A stretch of DNA of 64,000 bases from Ochrobactrum sp. Q0168 (lineage in GTDB: Bacteria; Pseudomonadota; Alphaproteobacteria; Rhizobiales; Rhizobiaceae). Made by a program: the position numbers and the translations under genes. How positions within the stretch are numbered: position 1 is the stretch's first letter; every line of letters begins with the position of its first letter. The stretch covers positions 496,001 to 560,000 of the forward strand of contig NZ_JAELXQ010000002.1 of assembly GCF_016427605.1 (NCBI RefSeq). Direction: 5' to 3'. This document shows, one piece after another, positions 1 to 9,208 of the stretch. The notes beneath the pieces are model-generated. The model was not told the DNA's origin. It did not search any database and was given only the letters and a program-made list of their open reading frames with translations.

Positions 1-215
1 AAATAGCTGGCATAGGCATAGCCCAGAACCACGCCCTCCTCTTCCGCGATCAGAATTGGAAATCCCTGCGCGACAAAGCCGTCGAAGCGCTGCCGCAGGT
101 CGTCGCGCGATGGCGGCTCCACCTCATAGGACCCGGAACCGTTCAATACCGCTTCGGTATAGATTGCAGTGATGGCATCGATATCGGTGGGGTTAAAATC
201 GCGGACGATGGGCAT
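1..215 (-). CDS. GNAT family N-acetyltransferase, 3' part cut by window edge
   Basis: The reverse strand reads from an ATG at 215 (MPIVRDFNPTDIDAI...) for 71 codons without a stop to the window edge, so the C-terminal half is missing. The N-terminus resembles phosphinothricin/methionine-sulfone type GNAT acetyltransferases: an early DxxAIxxIY helix, a GSGSYEVEPPS loop, then a strand ending GYAYAS that leads to the acetyl-CoA site. These enzymes acetylate the amino group of small molecules. The substrate cannot be told from this fragment. Confidence 0.8.
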   Translation of the reverse strand, partial: MPIVRDFNPTDIDAITAIYTEAVLNGSGSYEVEPPSRDDLRQRFDGFVAQGFPILIAEEEGVVLGYAYASY

Positions 216-280
216 GAGGGAGAACCAGAGAGTTATTTGATCATGTCAGAATGCATCATCGAACGACCGTATAAAAGCAA

Positions 281-310
281 AAAGGGCAGCGTTTCCGCTG
301 CCCTTTCCAT
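281..310. terminator. Rho-independent terminator between the GNAT and BI-1 genes
   Basis: An 11-bp perfect inverted repeat (AAAGGGCAGCG, loop TTTC, CGCTGCCCTTT) lies 19 bp past the stop of the reverse-strand BI-1 gene. On the minus strand it is followed by more T residues, so it should end that transcript. Confidence 0.8.
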
Positions 311-328
311 TCCAGCTTCATCTGCTGA

Positions 329-1111
329 TTAGTCACGGTTGCCCATGAACTGCAGCAGGAAGGTGAACATGTTGATGAAGTCGAGATAGAGACGCAGCGC
401 GCCCATCACGACCTTGCGGCCCTGCGTATCCGAAGCATCGCCTTCGTAATACATTTCCTTGATCGACTGGGTGTCGTAGGCGGTGAGACCCGCGAAGATC
501 AGAACGCCGATCACCGAGATTGCAAACTGCAATGCCGAGGAGCCGAGGAAGATATTGACGACCGAAGCCAGGATCAGGCCGAACAGGCCCATGATCAGGA
601 ACGAGCCCATAGCGGACAGGTCACGCTTGGTGGTGTAGCCGTAGAGCGACAGCGCGCCGAAGGACGCAGCCGTCACGAAGAAGGTGCGAACGATGCTCTG
701 ACCCGTGAAGACCAGGAAGATCGACGACAGCGACAGGCCGACGAGAGCTGCATAGCCCCAGAAGACGGCGTTAGCGGTCGAGACCGAAAGACGTTCGATG
801 CGGAAGCTCAGGAAGAACACTGCCGCCAGCGGTGCAAGCATCACCACCCAGCGCAGCGGCGAGGTGTAGAGCGCGACGCCAAGGCCCGTGAGCATCTTGC
901 CATTGGCAAGCTGCGCGACGGCTGCGGACGGGTCCGTCGTCGTTGCGAGTGCCGCAACGGCGAATGCAGCAAGGCCGGTAACGGCCAGGCCGATAGCCAT
1001 CATGTTGTAGACGCCCAGCATATAGCTGCGCAGACCCTGATCGATGCCTGCATCGGCACGAGCGCCGCCTACCGGCCTCTGCTGCGCCTGAATATTGCGA
1101 AAGTCAGCCAT
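329..1111 (-). CDS. Bax inhibitor-1/YccA family membrane protein
   Basis: A 260-aa inner-membrane protein. A cytoplasmic N-terminus of about 30 residues is followed by roughly seven hydrophobic segments. The family signature region is visible in the C-terminal half: GLTAYDTQSIKEMYYEGD, followed by the last membrane helix LYLDFINMFTFLLQFMG. This is the BI-1/YccA/YbhL family, whose members act as pH-sensitive calcium leaks or stress modulators; the bacterial role is poorly defined. The ATG at 1111 has a GAGG ribosome site about 10 nt upstream. It is monocistronic, with a strong terminator just downstream. Confidence 0.92.
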   Translation of the reverse strand: MADFRNIQAQQRPVGGARADAGIDQGLRSYMLGVYNMMAIGLAVTGLAAFAVAALATTTDPSAAVAQLANGKMLTGLGVALYTSPLRWVVMLAPLAAVFFLSFRIERLSVSTANAVFWGYAALVGLSLSSIFLVFTGQSIVRTFFVTAASFGALSLYGYTTKRDLSAMGSFLIMGLFGLILASVVNIFLGSSALQFAISVIGVLIFAGLTAYDTQSIKEMYYEGDASDTQGRKVVMGALRLYLDFINMFTFLLQFMGNRD

Positions 1112-1344
1112 GACTTAAATCCTCTTGCCATGTCCCGTCCGGTGTCGGGGCGCTCATTCCGGCGAGCCGCCGCCAGGCGCCGCTGGCGGGACTCCAGCAT
1201 GCCTGCCTGACATTATGGGGATTACGGCCCTCACGTACAAGTACCACCTGTAAAAAAACGCGAGGGTCACAGCGAAAAACCGAACCGCATTCTCCATATG
1301 ATCCAAGGGCTTATGCTTTTTGAGCCCTCCACATTACAAATCGC

Positions 1345-3895
1345 TCATATAGTCCGGAGCACTTGCGCAGGCTTCTGGCCCAGCACGCGCCAGGTACCGG
1401 CCAATCCGAAACCGACGGTGAGCACCAACGCAACCGCCACGGTCATCAGCGCCACGTCGGGCAGGAATTGCGCTTTAAGCTTCATGATTTCCACCACGAC
1501 ATACCAGCCAGCCGCACTGCCCGCGGCAAGCGCAAAGAGCGCTGTTGCAAGGCCAAGCAGCATATATTCAAGCACATAGGCCGTAATCAGCGTGCGGCGC
1601 GTGGCGCCCAATGTCTTCAGGACAACGGCGTCGTGCACCCCCGGCGCGGTTGCCCGCAGCCAGGGCACCGCCCAGCACCAGAACCGAAGCGGCAAGCGCA
1701 ATGGAAGCCGCAGCGCGGATGGCGGTCGCCAGCTGGCTGATGAGATCGTTGGCAACATTGAGCGCGTCGGTCACGCTGACCGTCGTGACGGCGGGCCATG
1801 TCCTGGTGACTTGTCGCAGCACATCAGGCGCGCGGCTTTTCTGGCTGTCCGGAATGGTGAGCGTTGCAAGCCATGTCGCTGGCGCACCGGCAAAGGTGTT
1901 GGGTGAGAACACCATGACGAAATTCATCGCCAGCGTTTCCCACTGTACCTGCCGGAAGCTCGCGATCTTTGCAGTGATGTTGCGGCCCAGCACATTGACC
2001 GTCACGTGATCGCCGAGCTTCAGGCCCAGTTCCTTGCCTTCCCGTTCGGAGAAGGAGACGAGCGGCACTCCGCTATAATCGGCAGGCCACCATTCGCCCT
2101 CGCTCAGCGTCGAATTCTCCGGCACCTTGTCGGCAAAGGTAATGCCGCGGTCGCCGCGCAGCACCCAGGCCGCTTCGGGCGGGATGGTCATGTCGCGCAC
2201 ATTGGTGCCGTTGAAAGCCACGATACGCCCGCGCAGCATCGGGCCGGAAGTGAGCTGGCCGTCCGGCACGATGCCGCTCACCAGCTTGGTGAAATCGCCA
2301 ATGTCGCGGTTCTGGATATCGACGAAAAAGAAATCGGGCGCTTGTGCCGGGATATTCTCGGTCACCTGACGGCGCAAATTGCCGTCGATCAGCGCAATCG
2401 CCACCATCAGCGTCAGGCCAAGGCCGAGCGAAAGCACCACCGAAGGCGTGAGCGCGCCGGGGCGATGAATATTGCCGACCGCAAGCCGCAGCGCCGTCGA
2501 GCGCACACGCGGCGCGCGGCGGGCAAGCCAGCCTATGCCATCGGCCACAAGCCGCAGCACGCCGAAAGCAGCAATAGCCGAGACGATGAAGATCGCCGCG
2601 ATGCGCCGATCATAGGCGACATAGAGCGCCAGTCCGGCGAGAGTTGCGATCAGCAGAACCGCAAGGCCGAGATAAAGCAGCGGTGGCAGGCCGCGCTGCT
2701 CAAAGCCCTGCTCGCGGAACAGCGCCGTCGCCGGAATATCGCGGGCACGACCGAGCGGAATGATCGCAAAGGCAAGCGTGGTGATGAGGCCGAAGATGGC
2801 CGCAAGCGCCAGCGCGCCTGGGAAGAAGCCGCCGCCACCGGCAACCGGCAGATAATTGGCCAGCACTATCCCAGCAGCAAACGGAATAATCGCCGCCAGA
2901 ATGAGTCCGAGCGCAATGCCGATCAGGCCGATCACCATGATCTGCACCAGATAGACCAGAACCGCAAAGCGCGCAGGCGCGCCAAGCGACTTGAAGGTCG
3001 CGATCACCCCGCGCTTGCCGTCGAGATAGGCGCGCACAGCATTGGCGACACCAACGCCGCCGACGATCAAAGCTGTCAGGCCCACCAGCGTGAGAAACTG
3101 CGAGAAGCGCTCGATATTGGCGCTCAATGCCGGTGCGGCATTGGCGCGGGAGCGGATATTCCATCCGGCATCTGGAAAATCGGCGGTCGCCTGACGCCTG
3201 ACTTCGTCAATTGCCGAATCCGGCGCGCCATCGGAAAGTGCGACCTTGTAGATATGATCAACAAGGCTGCCGGGCTGGATCAAACCCGAAGCGCGCAGAC
3301 CATCGAGCGAAACCAGAAAACGCGGTGCGAAATTGAAGCCGGACGACAAGAGGTCCGGTTCGCTTTCGATCATACCGCGCAATTCGAATGTTTGTGCGCC
3401 GAGCAGCACCTTTGCGCCAAGCGACAGCCCCATGCGATTGAGAAAATCCTGGCTGACCGCAGCGCCGTAAACATCGCCTTTGATGGCTGTCATATCGGCA
3501 AGCGTCTGCTCCGGCGCGACCTTCAACGTGCCATAAAGCGGATAGGCAGCATCGACCGCCTTCACCTCGACCAGCGACTGGTCGGAACCATCCGGCATAC
3601 GAGCCATGGAGCGCATCGTGGCGCTTTCGGCCATCCTGCCCTGCTTTTCGATGAAGGCGCGCTCATCGGCGGTTGCTTCGCGCTGATTGAGCGCAAAGCT
3701 GACATCGCCGCCCAGAATGCTCTGGCCTTCGGAGGCAATACCGGTGCTGACAGACCGCGCCACGGAGTTGACGCCGCCAATGGCCGCTACGCCAAGCGCG
3801 ATGCAGGCCAGAAAGATATAGAACCCGGCAAGCCCGCCGCGCATTTCGCGCAGCGCAAAGCGGAGTGCCAGCGAAAGCGACGTCGCAGATCTCAT
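1345..3895 (-). pseudogene. YbbP-like ABC transporter permease (FtsX superfamily), frameshifted
   Basis: This is the permease partner of the ATPase encoded immediately upstream. The frame from ATG 3895 runs about 750 residues with the expected layout: N-terminal TM, large periplasmic domain, FtsX-like TM core (residues ~260-380), a second TM group, a second periplasmic domain. It then leaves frame at a G5 run (plus-strand C5, 1638-1642) and ends at 1568 in unrelated sequence. Removing one base joins it to a second frame (VHDAVVLKTLGATRRTLI... to stop at 1345), giving 849 aa with the typical FtsX-type C-terminus. The ATG overlaps the ATPase stop (ATGA). It is either a recent inactivation or a sequencing error. 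Confidence 0.88.
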
Positions 3896-4620
3896 GCGCC
3901 AGCCGCCAGTTTCTCAAGCACCGCATCGCTTTCCGCAAGTTCTTCGATGCGACCGGATCGGACAGGAATCTCGCGGTCACAGCGCGCGGCCAGCGACGGA
4001 TCATGCGTAACGAGCACCATGGTCAGCCCGTTTTCGCGCTGCTTGGCGAAGAGAAGATCAGCGATCTGACGACCCGTTGTGGTGTCGAGATTGCCGGTCG
4101 GCTCGTCGGCAATCAGGATTTTCGGCGACGGCGCAAGGGCGCGGGCTATGGCCACGCGCTGCTGCTCGCCGCCAGAGAGTTCGGACGGATAATGCGTCAG
4201 ACGTTCGCCAAGCCCTACAGCCTTCAACTCGCGTTCCGCAACTTCGAATGCATCGCGGCGTCCGGCCAGCTCCAGCGGAACCGCCACATTTTCAAGCGCC
4301 GTCATGTTGGGAATCAGATGAAACGACTGGAAGACGATACCGATATTGGCGCCGCGAAAAGCGGCTGCCTGATCCTCGCTCATCTGGCTGATCGTCTCGC
4401 CCGCAATCTTCACAGTTCCGTTATCGACATGTTCCAACCCTGCCAGAACCATGAGAAGTGTCGACTTGCCCGAGCCGGACGGACCGACGATACCGACTGA
4501 CTGGCCTTGCGCAATATGGAGCGAGACACCCTTCAGCACATGCACCGATGAGGCGGCATGGCCAAGCGTCAGATGAACGTTCTCAAGTTCGATAATCGGG
4601 CCAACAGCCTGTTCCGTCAC
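3892..4620 (-). CDS. YbbA/LolD-like ABC transporter ATP-binding protein
   Basis: A 242-aa ATPase of the LolD/MacB/YbbA class, expected on the cytoplasmic face of an FtsX-type permease. Walker A (GPSGSGKST), Q-loop ([17 protein letters not shown]), signature ([15 protein letters not shown]), Walker B ([12 protein letters not shown]) and H-loop (VLVTHD) are all present. The start is GTG at 4620 with AGGAAG upstream. It overlaps the permease by 4 nt (ATGA), so translation is coupled. It is divergent from a TesA-like esterase, the same neighbourhood as ybbA-ybbP/tesA in E. coli, which argues for YbbA rather than LolD. Confidence 0.9.
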   Translation of the reverse strand: MTEQAVGPIIELENVHLTLGHAASSVHVLKGVSLHIAQGQSVGIVGPSGSGKSTLLMVLAGLEHVDNGTVKIAGETISQMSEDQAAAFRGANIGIVFQSFHLIPNMTALENVAVPLELAGRRDAFEVAERELKAVGLGERLTHYPSELSGGEQQRVAIARALAPSPKILIADEPTGNLDTTTGRQIADLLFAKQRENGLTMVLVTHDPSLAARCDREIPVRSGRIEELAESDAVLEKLAAGA

Positions 4621-4749
4621 GCGGTTTTCTTCCTATATGTATGTGTAGAACTGAAGAGCGCGCCACAAATTTGAACTTATGTTGCGCCAACTATTGAATA
4701 AATCACTTGAGCTGTCGCTCATCCCTTTACCGAATATGGGTTGCCAACG

Positions 4750-5472
4750 ATGCGTTTCAAACTCTCAATTCCGGCATGGCTCTCGATTTTTGCAATCCTC
4801 GGATCGGTTTTTGCCGGTAGCGTTTCTGCCCAACAGGAGGCGACGCAGGAAGACCCGACGGGCCTTGAAGACGCTCTGCCGACCGAGCAGCTTTCGCAGG
4901 TCAAGATTGTCGGCTTCGGTGACAGCCTGATGGCGGGCTATCTCCTGCCCGTCAACGCCGCCTTTCCGCAGCAGCTTGAAAAAGCGCTCAACGACAAGGG
5001 CGTCGAGGTTTCGATCGAGAATGCAGGCGTGTCGGGCGACACAACCACCGGCGGCCTGTCGCGCATCGACTGGTCCATCCCCGATGGAACCGATCTCGTC
5101 ATTCTTGAACTCGGCGCCAATGATGCGCTGCGCGGCATCCAGCCCGACATTACGGAAAAGAATCTCGACGACATGCTGGCGCGCCTCAAGCAGCGCGGCA
5201 TCGCCGTCATTCTGGCCGGCATGATGGCCCCGCCCAACATGGGCAAGGATTATGCCTCCAGGTTCAACCCCATTTATCCGAAGCTGGCGCAGAAATATGG
5301 TGTGCCGCTCTACCCGTTTTTCCTCGACGGCGTAGCAACCAAGAAGGATCTTCTGCTCGAGGATGGGATGCACCCCAATGAAAAGGGCGTGGAAGCCATG
5401 GTGGCAAATTTTATGCCGACAATCGAAAAAAGCCTGTCTGACCTACAAAACAAGGGGACATCAGGAGGGTGA
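4750..5472 (+). CDS. TesA-like SGNH/GDSL esterase (arylesterase, lysophospholipase type)
   Basis: A 240-aa exported hydrolase. A signal peptide (residues ~1-27, ending VSAQ) precedes an SGNH fold: block I FGDSLMAGY with the nucleophile Ser near residue 59, block III GANDALRG with the oxyanion Asn, and block V DGMHPNEKG with catalytic Asp and His near residues 205 and 208. The family hydrolyses acyl-CoA, arylesters and lysophospholipids in the periplasm. A TTG at 4741 is possible, but ATG 4750 gives a cleaner signal peptide. It is divergent from the YbbA/YbbP-like ABC genes, a conserved association. Confidence 0.9.
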   Translation: MRFKLSIPAWLSIFAILGSVFAGSVSAQQEATQEDPTGLEDALPTEQLSQVKIVGFGDSLMAGYLLPVNAAFPQQLEKALNDKGVEVSIENAGVSGDTTTGGLSRIDWSIPDGTDLVILELGANDALRGIQPDITEKNLDDMLARLKQRGIAVILAGMMAPPNMGKDYASRFNPIYPKLAQKYGVPLYPFFLDGVATKKDLLLEDGMHPNEKGVEAMVANFMPTIEKSLSDLQNKGTSGG

Positions 5473-5652
5473 AACCCGGGAGGGGCATAAACAGCTTGCC
5501 CCGGACACCAAACGATGATTCGCTACGAATGCATCGACTTAGCCGAATCGATTTCTGACAGGTACGATGCTTTGACTCTCTAGGTTAGAGTGTCCTTTAT
5601 GCGTCCACGACGCATAGCGCTCTGACACAGAACGCTTCGAGGAGGATGCCTT

Positions 5653-6243
5653 ATGCCGCGTCTTTTCACTGCCCTCGAAATCCCGCGCGATGCTGCGCTC
5701 TCGCTGTCTTTGTTGCGAGGCGGTCTCCCCGGCGCACGCTGGATTGATGTCGAAAACTACCACATAACGCTGCGTTTTATCGGAGATGTGGAAGGCCACG
5801 TGGCCGACGAGATTGCCAATGCGCTCGACCGCGTGCGGCGACCCGAATTCATGCTCAACCTGTCGGGCGTCCATGCTTTCGGCTCCAAAAAGCCGCATAG
5901 CATTTATGCGGGTGTATCCCCCTCGCCTGAACTCAACGCTTTGCAGGCGGAAATCGAACGCATCTGCCAGAGACTGCACATTCCAGCCGATCCGCGCAAA
6001 TTCACACCCCATGTGACCCTGGCGCGGCTTCGTAATGCCCGCATCGACGATGTGGCGCACTATCTCTCTTCGCGCGGCAATTTCGCGACGCTGCCCTTCA
6101 AGGTCGGGCGTTTCGTGCTGATGTCGTCGCGCGATTCCGTGGGCGGCGGACCTTACATCGTCGAGGAAGCCTGGCCTTTGGTGGCCCGGTCCAGCCAGAA
6201 CTGGTCGGCAAGCGCGGTGGAGGCTGCCAGAACCATTCGGTAA
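5653..6243 (+). CDS. thpR: RNA 2',3'-cyclic phosphodiesterase (LigT/ThpR family)
   Basis: A 196-aa protein of the 2H phosphoesterase superfamily. Both catalytic HxT motifs are present with normal spacing: His37-Ile-Thr39 (in a ..HITLRFIGD.. strand) and His120-Val-Thr122 (..HVTLARL..). The enzyme hydrolyses 2',3'-cyclic phosphate ends of RNA. An AGGAGGA ribosome site lies 9 nt before the ATG. Its last 91 bp overlap the convergent phosphatase gene on the other strand. Confidence 0.9.
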   Translation: MPRLFTALEIPRDAALSLSLLRGGLPGARWIDVENYHITLRFIGDVEGHVADEIANALDRVRRPEFMLNLSGVHAFGSKKPHSIYAGVSPSPELNALQAEIERICQRLHIPADPRKFTPHVTLARLRNARIDDVAHYLSSRGNFATLPFKVGRFVLMSSRDSVGGGPYIVEEAWPLVARSSQNWSASAVEAARTIR

Positions 6244-6704
6244 ACAAGCTCGAAATCCCCGATGCTGCCATAATAGGGATCGGGGATTTCAACTGCCTTT
6301 CCCTCCGCAATCTCGGTGAAAAGCCCGACATGCGCGCTTGCATTGGCCGGCTGCCGCTGCGCGATCATCCGCATATTGTAACGGTCCATGCCAAGGATCA
6401 GGTCGAAGCGGCTGAAATCGGCTGCGATCAGCTGGCGGCAACGCTGCGCGCTGATATCGAGACCATGGCGCGCCGCAACGCTGATGGATCGTTCGTCCGG
6501 TTCTTCGCCGGTGTGATAACCGTTGGTGCCGGCCGAATCGATCAGCACATTCCGAATGCCACGCGCTTCAAGAACCTGTCCCATCACGCCCTCGGCGAGC
6601 GGTGAACGGCAGATATTACCCGCGCAGATGAAAAGAATGCTGGTCGGTATTGCTCTGGCCACGGAACCCTCGCCGCTGTAGTAAGTTAAATCCGGCGATA
6701 ACAT
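6153..6704 (-). CDS. Low-molecular-weight protein tyrosine phosphatase
   Basis: Translation from ATG 6704 gives 183 aa. The phosphate loop C27-AGNIC-R33-S follows the first strand ([14 protein letters not shown]), and the general-acid region IPDPYYG lies near the C-terminus, both hallmarks of LMW-PTPs, which dephosphorylate phosphotyrosine in regulators or exopolysaccharide kinases. The open frame continues upstream to 7079, but that part is antisense to phhB and unrelated to the family. The C-terminus ([12 protein letters not shown]) overlaps thpR on the opposite strand by 91 bp. It is divergent from phhB. Confidence 0.88.
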   Translation of the reverse strand: MLSPDLTYYSGEGSVARAIPTSILFICAGNICRSPLAEGVMGQVLEARGIRNVLIDSAGTNGYHTGEEPDERSISVAARHGLDISAQRCRQLIAADFSRFDLILGMDRYNMRMIAQRQPANASAHVGLFTEIAEGKAVEIPDPYYGSIGDFELVYRMVLAASTALADQFWLDRATKGQASSTM

Positions 6705-6716
6705 AGGCAAAAGACG

Positions 6717-7013
6717 ATGGCACGCAACCGGTTGACTGAAGATGAGCTGAAACAGGCGCTGGCCGAACTGGACGGCTGGAAGAAAATGGAGGATCGCGAG
6801 GCGATCACCAAGAGCTTCAAGTTCAAGGATTTCAGCGCCGCCTTCGGTTTCATGACACGGGCAGCACTTTATGCCGAAAAGCTCGACCATCATCCTGAGT
6901 GGTTCAATGTCTATAACCGCGTCGATGTCACGCTTGCGACCCATAGCGAGAATGGCGTCACCGAACTGGACATCAAGATGGCGCGCAAGATGAACGCGAT
7001 AGAGACCCCTTAA
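6717..7013 (+). CDS. phhB: Pterin-4a-carbinolamine dehydratase
   Basis: A 98-aa protein, the usual length for the DCoH/PhhB family. The active-site signature [13 protein letters not shown] is intact and the C-terminal [12 protein letters not shown] helix fits. It dehydrates 4a-hydroxytetrahydrobiopterin formed by aromatic amino acid hydroxylases. No phenylalanine hydroxylase gene is in the window. It starts 12 bp from the divergent phosphatase start and overlaps the next convergent gene by 4 bp. Confidence 0.93.
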   Translation: MARNRLTEDELKQALAELDGWKKMEDREAITKSFKFKDFSAAFGFMTRAALYAEKLDHHPEWFNVYNRVDVTLATHSENGVTELDIKMARKMNAIETP

Positions 7014-7507
7014 ACCTTTGAAATATAAACCATAATAATCTTCTTCTGGTAAGTGAAGCTGCCGTCGCGGTTCCGGCACGAATAGGGCAGCGCCTTGGTG
7101 AGATCAACGCGATCACCCCAGTTCTGGCCAAGCGCACCGCCATTGATGCTTCTGATAAAGACATCGCCGACCGCAATGGCGGAGTGAAAAATATGCCCGG
7201 CCCTGACATCGTAGAACCCGATGGCGCGGCCATAGGTGATGGCAGAATAGCCGTTCCATTGCTCCCCGGCGCGGAAGTTCAGCAGCGGAATCCAGTTCTG
7301 CCCGGAGGTTCCGCGCAAGGTATGCTCGGAAATGCCCGCACCCAGAAGAAAGCGCATATAGGCCGTGGCGTCGTAGCAAACATTGTCCTTCACATCGACA
7401 TTGATGTGGTCGCTTAAATCCTGCGCCGATGCGAGCTGGTTTCCGCGATAGAACTGGCTTGTCCGGTCAGCGCGGACGAAGTTCTCTCCATAGCCGGTAA
7501 GATGCAT
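7010..7507 (-). CDS. Uncharacterised protein with Cys/His pair suggestive of an NlpC/P60-like fold
   Basis: A 165-aa protein from ATG 7507, chosen over an upstream in-frame start at 7552 because GGAG sits 7 nt before it. I do not recognise the family. It contains [16 protein letters not shown] around residue 45, where a Cys opens a helix, and later [12 protein letters not shown], a His at the start of a strand. This order is seen in papain-like NlpC/P60 amidases, but there is no sequence-level proof. There is no signal peptide. It ends 4 bp inside phhB on the opposite strand. Confidence 0.7.
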   Translation of the reverse strand: MHLTGYGENFVRADRTSQFYRGNQLASAQDLSDHINVDVKDNVCYDATAYMRFLLGAGISEHTLRGTSGQNWIPLLNFRAGEQWNGYSAITYGRAIGFYDVRAGHIFHSAIAVGDVFIRSINGGALGQNWGDRVDLTKALPYSCRNRDGSFTYQKKIIMVYISKV

Positions 7508-7743
7508 GAACAGTCTCCATTCAATCAGATCAAGAAGCTGACCCAGACCCAAAACTGACGTCGGGCTGGCCGGACCTATATTCCGTTGATTTGGTATGGC
7601 CGTTGTAGCTGATGGTTCTCGCAGGATGGCGCCAGCCCTGAACCGACAAAAACTTGAAAACCGGGGCGATTGCCCCCATTTTCGGTCGTGTCATTTTCGG
7701 CTCTCTCCACGCCGAGATTTGACTGACAGGAGTTTGTGCGACG

Positions 7744-8127
7744 ATGGATAGCGTCAAAATTGGTGAAATCCTTGAACCCGGCAACGAAAGCGATTTCAAG
7801 AAACGCAGCGAACGGGTGAAGCAAGGTTTCTGGAAGGCCGCGCGCCGCGCCGGTCGCATGGTGCCCTTCATGGATGAAGTGGTGGCCGCCTATTATTGCG
7901 CCCTCGACCAGAACACCCCGACACGCGTGCGCATGACCCTGATGGCGGCGCTTGCCTATTTCGTGCTGCCTTTCGACATTATTCCCGACATGCTGGTTGG
8001 CATCGGCTTTACCGACGACGTTGCCGTGCTGATGGCGGCGCTCACTGCCGTGCGCACGCATATCACGCCTGCGCATCGGCTCGCGGCGCGCCAGGCGTTG
8101 GATGAAGATAAGGGAGTAAGGGAGTAA
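7744..8127 (+). CDS. YkvA family (DUF1232) protein
   Basis: A 127-aa protein. The DUF1232 core is clear: TRVRMTLMAALAYFVLPFDIIPDMLVGIGFTDDVAVLMAAL, a hydrophobic hairpin with the conserved PxDxIPD turn. Its function is unknown; the family is widespread as small membrane-associated proteins. The last codons (KGVRE and stop TAA) lie within the first two copies of an AGGGAGTA octamer array, so the protein tail has been set by repeat DNA. Confidence 0.9.
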   Translation: MDSVKIGEILEPGNESDFKKRSERVKQGFWKAARRAGRMVPFMDEVVAAYYCALDQNTPTRVRMTLMAALAYFVLPFDIIPDMLVGIGFTDDVAVLMAALTAVRTHITPAHRLAARQALDEDKGVRE

Positions 8128-8237
8128 GGGAGTAAGGGAGTAAGGGAGTAAGGGAGTAAGGGAGTAAGGATGCTCGCTTAATTGTGAAGTTAAACAATCC
8201 CCTATTCCCTTATTCCCCTACTCCCCCTATTCCCCTC
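8111..8237. repeat. Octamer repeat element 1: (AGGGAGTA)7, spacer, inverted degenerate octamers
   Basis: Seven perfect tandem AGGGAGTA units fill 8111-8166. After about 32 bp of unique sequence, 8199-8237 carries degenerate reverse-complement units (CCCTATTC, CCTTATTC, CCCTACTC). The whole could fold into a long hairpin. The repeat is closely related to the AGGGCAGT octamer of the Brucella VNTRs, and two similar elements occur near 31 and 32.3 kb. It begins inside the YkvA-like coding region. Confidence 0.9.
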
Positions 8238-8443
8238 CTGTCATATTCCAGCCGCTTTCTTTGCATTGAAGTTGAGCCAGGGGTGGCGATCGGCCCTTGC
8301 TCGTTCAAGTTTTCTTTCAAAACTTCACCGTTTGGTAACCCAGATTAAGGCACTTTAATCGGCAACTGAGCGGGGCGGCGTGTTGAACGGCGGCATCCCG
8401 ATATTCGAGTTTGAAGCAAACGAAAGAGAATCGGTAAAAGACC

Positions 8444-8947
8444 ATGCTTGGAAAATCGATCGTCGCGGCTTCGGTGTTTACGATTGCAATGGCGGGCTCG
8501 GCCCTCGCCCAGACACCGACCCAGATTAAACAGTTCGACGCCTGGGGCGCCTATAGCTACAAGGCGGGCAACGGCAAGGTTTGCTATGTCCTCTCCGTTC
8601 CGACTGTGAAGGCGCCCGCCTCGGTCGATCACGGCGACAATTTCTTCCTGATCAGCCAGAAGCCGGGCCAGAACATTTCGTTCGAACCGCAGTTCATGGC
8701 CGGTTACGACCTGAACCCCAATGCCAAGGTTACCGTCAGCGTCGGCAGCAACCGCTTCACCATGTTCGTGAACGGTAAGTCGGGCTGGATGGAAAATGCC
8801 GCCGAAGAGCCGAAGCTCATCGCCGCCATGAAGTCCGGTCAGGACCTCAAGGTCGAGGCGCAGTCGAAGCGCGGCACCAAGACCAACTACACCTATTCGC
8901 TGAAGGGTGTTTCGGCAGCGCTCGCCGCGATCCAGAACTGCAAGTAA
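8444..8947 (+). CDS. Invasion-associated locus B (IalB) family secreted protein
   Basis: A 167-aa protein with a signal peptide (MLGKSIVAASVFTIAMAGSALA, cleavage before QTP). The mature part matches IalB-like proteins: FDAWGAYSY, a CYVLS strand, FFLISQKPG, an FTMFVNGKSGWM segment, and a final NC near the C-terminus that could pair with the first Cys. IalB of Bartonella contributes to erythrocyte entry; homologues are widespread in Rhizobiales and need not be virulence factors. A terminator follows 34 bp downstream. Confidence 0.85.
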   Translation: MLGKSIVAASVFTIAMAGSALAQTPTQIKQFDAWGAYSYKAGNGKVCYVLSVPTVKAPASVDHGDNFFLISQKPGQNISFEPQFMAGYDLNPNAKVTVSVGSNRFTMFVNGKSGWMENAAEEPKLIAAMKSGQDLKVEAQSKRGTKTNYTYSLKGVSAALAAIQNCK

Positions 8948-8981
8948 GCGACTTTTCGTCGAATACGGACTGTTTTTTCAG

Positions 8982-9010
8982 AGCCGGAGCTTTTGCTTCG
9001 GCTTTTTTCT
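8982..9010 (+). terminator. Terminator after the IalB-family gene
   Basis: AGCCGGAGC, loop TTTT, GCTTCGGCT (one G-T pair) is followed directly by a T-rich tract. It is a typical intrinsic terminator. Confidence 0.85.
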
Positions 9011-9208
9011 TTATGGCGGTTCCGGCAATTCTGCATAACAGCCGGGATGATCGAACGGGATGACGGACGCCTTATTCTATGCTAAGAGCGCGCGGAACAA
9101 GGCTCGCATATACAGATGACAGAGCCCATATATCCTCGCAATAAGGGCAATCGGGCCCAAATTGATCGGCGCGCGTCATCGCGGTCGCCCCTTAACAGTT
9201 GAAAACAG

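Noticed and set aside
2006-4069. A 687-codon open frame on the plus strand
   Set aside because: It runs antisense to the permease and the ABC ATPase; charged, low-complexity translation with no domain and no ribosome site.
6705-7079. An N-terminal extension of the LMW phosphatase up to 7079
   Set aside because: The extra 125 residues are antisense to phhB, show no domain, and family members begin shortly before the CxxxxxR loop.
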